From the NCBI GenBank assembly GCA_023386265.1, contig JAEWKA010000008.1, forward strand, positions 248,001 through 312,000: DNA of 64,000 nt, written 5' to 3'. Origin of the DNA: Bacillota bacterium. GTDB lineage: Bacteria; Bacillota; Clostridia; Oscillospirales; Oscillospiraceae. The position numbers were made by a program, and so were the translations under genes. The notes under the pieces are model-generated. The model saw only the letters and a list, made by a program, of their open reading frames with translations, was not told the origin of the DNA and made no database searches. Numbering within the stretch: the stretch's first letter is position 1; each line of letters opens with the position of its first letter. Shown in pieces: positions 59,429-64,000 of this stretch.

Positions 59429-61354
59429 CTACCAGCTTCCGCCGCCACCGCCGCCGAAGCCGCCGCCGGAGAAGCCTCCACCGCCGAAACCGCCGCCGCC
59501 TATGCCGCTGTTACTGCTTGGAGGGGGCGCGGGACGCGAAACCATGCTGGTATTCATAACAGCCATTGAGTGGAACAGGGCACTTTGGAATATCAGCGGG
59601 GTAAAAACATCGCCCCGTCTGCCGTAATACCATTCAGGGGGTCTCATTGCGATACCCTCAAATTTTTTCGCCCATTTGTCGGATACGCCAAGAACATAGG
59701 CATAAGGAATAACGTCGTAAAAATAAGACGGGTTTTCCTCAACCAGCTTCTCAAGACGCGGCTTTTCAGCAACCTCAATGAAATTCTTGAAGCCCAGCAG
59801 CTTGCCGAGTATGTCGTTGCCGCCTGCGGTACGCTTGCGCATGAAGATGCTCAACACATTAATAAACGCTGCGGCAACCGCCGTTACAACACCCAGAAGC
59901 AGCAGGTTTATAAAATAAAAATACGCTACAAATATCAGGAGCAAAACAGCGCCCGCGATGATACTGAAAACAAGCTTAGAAGTCCTGTTAAAGCCTTTCA
60001 GTCCGTTCCATTTTTCGAGCGTCCTGAATATACCCGCAAATGGCGCCATTATGACAGCCGTGCCCACGAAGGCCACTATCAGCGAGACAAAGCCGATGTA
60101 ATATTCAGCGTTCATCGAATAAAACAGCGCGGCAAAGATGAGCGCTGCGGACATGAAATAGGTCAGCTTCCGAAGCGCAAGCGACTTTGAGTCGTAAAGG
60201 CTCTTGTCCTTCGCCGAGTATAAATCCTTTATCATGCCTTCCGTTGTTTCAATGGTCGTATAGAAGGTCTCTTTCAAATCGTCTATCTCGACCTCACTGC
60301 CACCGGAAAACAATTTATTGAACATATAAATTTCGTACTTGTTGCTGTCTTCAGGAAGGCCCTTTTGCCTTATCAGCTTGAGTCTGCCAGTTTGGTCTAT
60401 TGCAAGATAGCCCTTGGATGCCCAATAAATTATCAGCGAAACAACGTCCTTGTCATCGACCGAAGAGTCAATGATGTAACCCGCCTCTGCGGAGGTAATT
60501 GCGTCGGGAGGATAAAACTCAACTGGCTTCACCATAACGGGATCGCGGCCGAAGCGCAAAAACAGCAGCAGCGAAAGCAGTGCGAGGATACCCGCTGCAA
60601 ACATAATGACCGGTGCCCAGGGGAAGGGTGCGGGGATATTGAAATATCCCTCCGGCAAATCAATCTGGAGCGTCAGTGCTTGTCCGGGACTCAGCGTTCC
60701 GTTCAAGGAGCCGATAATCGTGTTTCCCGAAATGGTGTAAGAAACGGGAGCCTCTGTCGTTGAGGTATAGTCGCCTGAAAAGAAATGGATTTTCATGCTT
60801 TCAAACGCCTTCGGTAAGGTTACCTCAAAGCTCACATTGCTGATGGTGCAGTCCCAATCCGCTCCGATTAGGTTGTAATAGACAAAATCCTCGCTGTCGA
60901 CTTTATCGTTTCCGAGGCTATGCTTATAAATGATGTTGTAAGTCTTATTTCCGGTGACCGTTTTGTCGGGGTCGCCGATTCGTATAACGAGATTTCCGTC
61001 CTCGTTATATGTCGTAAACGGATCGTTCAGTACTGATACTGAACTAACTTTGGTGTGGTAGACGACCTTGTTCGTGGCACCGTTTTCAGTCCAAAGCATT
61101 TCCTGCGTGAAAGGGATATATCGGAAAATCCCGTGACGAGCCTCTGAGAAATCAGCCGAAATGGTTTCGTTTACAGAGTAAACGTTATCGTCTGCTATGC
61201 TAATTTTGGTGCTGTACGAGGATATATCGTACCCGCCTGCCGAAGCAGCCGCTGCGGGCTGTCTGAATACACCAATTAAGCACAGCAGCACAATAGGCAG
61301 TACAAGGCATCCGGCAAAAATACGCTTCCCTCTGAGGTAAAGACTCTTTTGCAT
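59429..61354 (-). CDS. DUF2207 membrane protein with glycine-rich tail
   Basis: This 641-residue membrane protein has a signal peptide, an extracytoplasmic DUF2207 domain (SISADNVY-like start; NVSFEVTLPKAFESMKIHFF), a helix near residue 250, several more helices around 395-500, and a C-terminal Gly/Ser tail of about 25 residues with repeated GGGF units. It lies 23 bases after lemA, and LemA-DUF2207 pairs are common in Firmicutes. Function is unknown, possibly envelope-related. Confidence 0.88.
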   Translation of the reverse strand: MQKSLYLRGKRIFAGCLVLPIVLLCLIGVFRQPAAAASAGGYDISSYSTKISIADDNVYSVNETISADFSEARHGIFRYIPFTQEMLWTENGATNKVVYHTKVSSVSVLNDPFTTYNEDGNLVIRIGDPDKTVTGNKTYNIIYKHSLGNDKVDSEDFVYYNLIGADWDCTISNVSFEVTLPKAFESMKIHFFSGDYTSTTEAPVSYTISGNTIIGSLNGTLSPGQALTLQIDLPEGYFNIPAPFPWAPVIMFAAGILALLSLLLFLRFGRDPVMVKPVEFYPPDAITSAEAGYIIDSSVDDKDVVSLIIYWASKGYLAIDQTGRLKLIRQKGLPEDSNKYEIYMFNKLFSGGSEVEIDDLKETFYTTIETTEGMIKDLYSAKDKSLYDSKSLALRKLTYFMSAALIFAALFYSMNAEYYIGFVSLIVAFVGTAVIMAPFAGIFRTLEKWNGLKGFNRTSKLVFSIIAGAVLLLIFVAYFYFINLLLLGVVTAVAAAFINVLSIFMRKRTAGGNDILGKLLGFKNFIEVAEKPRLEKLVEENPSYFYDVIPYAYVLGVSDKWAKKFEGIAMRPPEWYYGRRGDVFTPLIFQSALFHSMAVMNTSMVSRPAPPPSSNSGIGGGGFGGGGFSGGGFGGGGGGSW

Positions 61355-61377
61355 AGAGCAGTCTCTCCTATCATTTT

Positions 61378-61929
61378 TTAGAACTGGACTTTTACGTTTT
61401 CTCTCTCAACCGAATTAATTTCAAACATCGTTTCATGCTTAAAGCCGAACATGGACGCAACTATTACGCTCGGGAACGATTCGATTTTGATGTTATAGTC
61501 ACGTACAACCGCGTTGTAATACTTTCTGGAATTCGCAATGTCACCCTCAACGGCCTGAAGCTGTCTCTGCAAATCCATGAAGTTCGTGTTTGCCTTCAAA
61601 TCGGGATAGGCTTCGGCAAGCGCGAAGAGTGATTTCAGGGTGCCTGCCAGCGCATTTTCGCCTTCAATTTTGCCTTCGATCGTGGTTGCGGAGGCGGCTG
61701 AGTTTCTTGCCTTGATAACTTTTTCAAGCGTGCCGGCCTCGTGCGCCGCGTAGCCCTTGACGGTCTCGACAAGGTTCGGAATGAGGTCATATCTTTTCTT
61801 CATATAGACGTCCATTGTCGAGAACGCCTCGCGCACCATATTTCTTAGTTTAACAAGTCCGTTATAGGCCGAAACGACCCAGAGAAGAATTATTACTATA
61901 ACACCGATTGCTATATAGACTCCGGTCAT
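61378..61929 (-). CDS. lemA: LemA-family protein
   Basis: This 183-residue LemA family protein has an N-terminal membrane helix (residues 4-21), then a coiled helical bundle with the family motifs YNGLVKLRNMVREAFSTMDV, RYDLIPNLVETVKGYAAHE and the C-terminal SRKYYNAVVRDYNIKIESFP. Function is unclear. It is the first gene of a two-gene unit with the DUF2207 gene, and GGAAGG precedes it. Confidence 0.95.
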   Translation of the reverse strand: MTGVYIAIGVIVIILLWVVSAYNGLVKLRNMVREAFSTMDVYMKKRYDLIPNLVETVKGYAAHEAGTLEKVIKARNSAASATTIEGKIEGENALAGTLKSLFALAEAYPDLKANTNFMDLQRQLQAVEGDIANSRKYYNAVVRDYNIKIESFPSVIVASMFGFKHETMFEINSVERENVKVQF

Positions 61930-62040
61930 AAAAAAACACCTTCCATTCTTTTTGATTATTCATACTGCTATCTTGATTAACAGGTACTATTTTATATTAT
62001 ACTACCGTACCCAAATAATGCAACATTATGATGGAATGCC

Positions 62041-62078
62041 TTGACAAACTCCTCAGTCAGCGGTATATTGCATATACC
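62041..62078 (+). promoter_or_regulatory. Promoter and palindromic operator of ABC exporter operon
   Basis: TTGACA (62041-62046) and TATATT (62064-62069) are spaced 17 bases. A perfect palindrome GGTATA-5-TATACC (62062-62078) covers the -10 box. A TetR protein is encoded at the end of the operon and is the obvious candidate to bind here. Confidence 0.65.
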
Positions 62079-62137
62079 AGAACCAATAATACGTTTTGAG
62101 TTCTGATAGTGTTATCGAAAAAATGCAGGTGAAAATA

Positions 62138-62851
62138 ATGCAGGTCAGCTTAACTAATGTTTCAAAAGGCTTCAAAGAACAGCAGGTTCTAAAAGATGTA
62201 AACCTACAAATCGAGAACAACGAGATTTTCGCAATGATAGGACCATCCGGCGCAGGAAAAACGACCTTGATTCGTCTTGTCATAGGCGCGATAAACGCGG
62301 ATGCTGGAAACATCAAAATCGGTGATATTACAATTCCAAGTCTCGACGCGCTGAATATTATAGGCTATATGCCACAAAACGAAGCTCTCTATGGAGATTT
62401 GTCCGGCTATGATAATCTCATGTTTTTCGGGAGAATGTACCGAATTAAAGAATCAATACTTAAGCAAAAGGCGGAGGAAGTGCTGAGGCTTGTTGACCTT
62501 GAGAGCGACCGAAAGAAAAAAGTCAGTCTATATTCGGGCGGCATGAAATAGCGGCTGTCGCTCGCGGTTGCGCTTCTTGCAGAGCCGAATCTTCTGATTC
62601 TTGACGAGCCAACCGTCGGAGTCGACCCGATTCTAAGGCGAAAAATCTGGGATCAGTTCCGTGCGCTGAAGGAGCAGGGTAAAACCATAATCATAACCAC
62701 TCATGTTATCGATGAAGCCGAGCTCTGCGACAGGGTTGCTCTCATCTATAACGGCGGAGTTATCGCGTGCGACACGGTCAAAGCTCTTCTTGACCGAACA
62801 AAGAACCGCTCGCTTGAAGAGCTTTTCTTGGAAAGCGGGGTGAATTCATGA
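62138..62851 (+). pseudogene. ABC exporter ATP-binding subunit interrupted by an amber codon
   Basis: The ATPase has Walker A GPSGAGKTT, then the signature YSGGMK at residues 132-137, and then a TAG at 62549-62551 where homologues have Gln (CAG) in SGGMKQR. The same frame continues with RLSLAVALLAEPNLLILDEP (Walker B), the H-loop TTH and the natural end, which overlaps the permease by an ATGA. One C-to-T change explains the stop. The frame is otherwise intact, so the loss is recent, strain-specific, or a sequencing error. The start at 62138 (GCAGGTG upstream) is preferred over 62096. Confidence 0.85.
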
Positions 62852-63864
62852 GAACTTTGAATATTGTCCGGCGTATAACGCAGCAAATCTTCAACGACAA
62901 ACGCTCTCTGGCTCTGATTTTGCTCGTGCCGGTATTCATCCTCACTCTGATTTACCTCTTGCTGGGTGAGTCCTCCTATAAAGCAAGAATAGCCGAGTCG
63001 GGTCTGCCGTCTCAAATCGTCGAACAGCTTGAAGTTCAGGACTTAAGCGTGTCGAGCCTCAATGTTGATGACGGTAGACAGCAGTTGGAAGATGGAATAA
63101 TCGACGCTTTTATATATCAGGAAAAGGGCGAAATTCATCTTCTTTTCAAAACTTACGATTCGGTCAAGTCAGGCCTTGTTCAAAAATCCGTCGCGAACGC
63201 GATGCAGACATTGTCTCCCGCAAGCGCGATACAGACCGAGTTTGTTTTCGGTGAAACCGACGCGAATATGTTCGACAGTCTTGGCTATGTAATGCTTGGT
63301 ATCGTGTCGTTCTTCATCATATTTATAATTGCGGGAATCTCGTTTGTGAGAGAGCGCACCAATCAGACGATGGAGAGGCTCATGATGACTCCGGTACGGC
63401 GCTGGCAGGTCGTGCTCGGATATACGCTGGGCTTCGGCTTCTTCGCCACGCTTCAAAGCATAATCCTTCTCGCCTATGGAATCTGGATCCTCAATATGAC
63501 CGTCTCAGGTTCTGTCGTTTTAGCAGGACTTGTTATGATACTTCTTGCAATGTCGGCGGTGTGCATCGGAGCGTTCTTCTCAATTTTTTCAAACAACGAG
63601 TTTCAGGTAATGCAGTTCATACCAGTCGTTATCATTCCGCAGATTTTTTTCTCTGGTCTGCTTTCACTTGACACGCTACCCTATCACCTTGGTCTGATTT
63701 CAAAAATTATGCCTGTATATTACGCTTGCAGCGCTCTGAAAACGATAATGATCATGGGCGGAGGCTTAAGTGACATTTGGCAGGATGTTTTGGCTTTATT
63801 TGCCTTCATTCTGCTGTTCTTCTTCATGAATGTCCTTGCGCTCAAAAAATACAGAAAAATATAG
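62848..63864 (+). CDS. ABC-2 type transporter permease
   Basis: This 338-residue ABC-2 permease has an N-terminal helix (LALILLVPVFILTLIYLLL), a large extracytoplasmic region (about residues 40-150) and five or six C-terminal helices with the ABC2_membrane_3 pattern (MERLMMTPVRRWQVVLGYTL). It overlaps the ATPase stop by four bases. Drug or lipid export is likely, as in related operons, but the ATPase is broken in this sequence. The stop codon is TAG. Confidence 0.9.
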   Translation: MRTLNIVRRITQQIFNDKRSLALILLVPVFILTLIYLLLGESSYKARIAESGLPSQIVEQLEVQDLSVSSLNVDDGRQQLEDGIIDAFIYQEKGEIHLLFKTYDSVKSGLVQKSVANAMQTLSPASAIQTEFVFGETDANMFDSLGYVMLGIVSFFIIFIIAGISFVRERTNQTMERLMMTPVRRWQVVLGYTLGFGFFATLQSIILLAYGIWILNMTVSGSVVLAGLVMILLAMSAVCIGAFFSIFSNNEFQVMQFIPVVIIPQIFFSGLLSLDTLPYHLGLISKIMPVYYACSALKTIMIMGGGLSDIWQDVLALFAFILLFFFMNVLALKKYRKI

Positions 63865-63879
63865 AACCGAGGTGTCGTC

Positions 63880-64000
63880 ATGCCAACGTTGGAATATAAA
63901 AAAACGAGGATACTAGAAACTTCTGGAAAACTTTTTATGACCTATGGCTTCAAGCGGGTATCCATGGAGGAAATCGCAAGAAACGCTGGGGTCGGTAAAG
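63880..64000 (+). CDS. TetR-family regulator (3' part outside window)
   Basis: The 40 visible codons (KTRILETSGKLFMTYGFKRV, then SMEEIARNAGVGK) form the first two helices of a TetR DNA-binding domain. GAGGTG stands about 7 bases upstream of the ATG. It is the third gene of the ABC exporter operon, and the operon promoter carries a palindrome matching an autoregulated TetR target. The ligand-binding domain lies beyond the window. Confidence 0.85.
   Translation, partial: MPTLEYKKTRILETSGKLFMTYGFKRVSMEEIARNAGVGK

Noticed and set aside
62549..62551. Reassignment of TAG to glutamine
   Set aside because: Adjacent and other genes (permease ending at 63864, ECF S gene ending at 21868) use TAG as a normal stop, so a nonsense mutation or sequence error is far likelier.
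1..64000. CRISPR array or complete prophage
   Set aside because: No regularly spaced repeats with unique spacers, and no capsid, terminase, tail or integrase genes were seen. The holin-like gene stands alone.

Overview
The window is a chromosomal segment of an anaerobic, low-to-mid GC Gram-positive bacterium, most likely class Clostridia (Oscillospirales/Eubacteriales-like). This is inferred from the gene content: pyruvate:ferredoxin oxidoreductase (nifJ), indolepyruvate:ferredoxin oxidoreductase (iorAB), SLH-domain and SleB-type wall enzymes, a c-di-GMP-I riboswitch, strong Shine-Dalgarno sequences, and Firmicutes-typical gene orders (dgt-dnaG-rpoD, rpsO-pnp-M16 peptidase, recJ-relA-dtd-MBL hydrolase). 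No prophage, complete insertion sequence or CRISPR array is visible.

Layout. 1-4.65 kb: start of the S10 ribosomal protein operon on the minus strand (rpsJ to a partial rpsC), with a good promoter and a long leader holding a terminator-like hairpin. 4.8-12.7 kb: minus-strand run of an SLH/M15 wall peptidase, a LysR regulator, cytidine deaminase, a peptide-type solute-binding lipoprotein, a YfiH-family protein and secA. 13-17.1 kb: plus-strand MFS exporter, iorAB and a small Smr-like protein. 17.2-18.0 kb: five-tRNA cluster (Gly, Arg, His, Gln, Lys). 18-23.4 kb: envelope and nutrient region with a secreted C39-like protein behind a c-di-GMP-I riboswitch, a SleB-type hydrolase, an orphan holin-like protein, a cobalamin riboswitch in front of a DUF4430 protein and an ECF S component, and small zinc-ribbon/cupin proteins. 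23.6-27.2 kb: nifJ. 27.2-29.8 kb: AT-richer accessory patch with Cys-rich redox proteins, a split ferredoxin-thioredoxin reading frame and an ArsR/SdpR-like regulator. 29.9-39.4 kb: minus-strand housekeeping (rpoD, dnaG, dgt, yigZ, hflX) ending at a large GGDEF-EAL-PAS protein. 39.7-45 kb: putP, prfC, tRNA-Val, a chromate-transporter pair and an Ig-like membrane protein. 45.3-51.3 kb: typA, rpsO, pnp and an M16 peptidase. 51.3-58.6 kb: MBL hydrolase, dtd, relA and recJ (minus), then a MATE exporter and tRNA-Leu. 58.7-64 kb: an orphan gene with an IS3-like tail, DUF2207 plus LemA, and an ABC exporter operon whose ATPase carries an internal amber stop, followed by a partial TetR gene.

How parts work together. 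Two riboswitches give the clearest regulatory logic. The c-di-GMP-I aptamer with an intrinsic terminator precedes a secreted C39-like protein, and the same window encodes a predicted c-di-GMP phosphodiesterase (complete EAL site, ruined GGDEF site). The cobalamin riboswitch controls a membrane-anchored DUF4430 protein overlapping an ECF S component, which suggests corrinoid capture and uptake. A perfect palindrome over the -10 box of the ABC operon is a likely site for the TetR protein encoded at its end. Direct repeats bracket a candidate -10 of nifJ. All functional calls come from motif recognition by eye; no database search was run.
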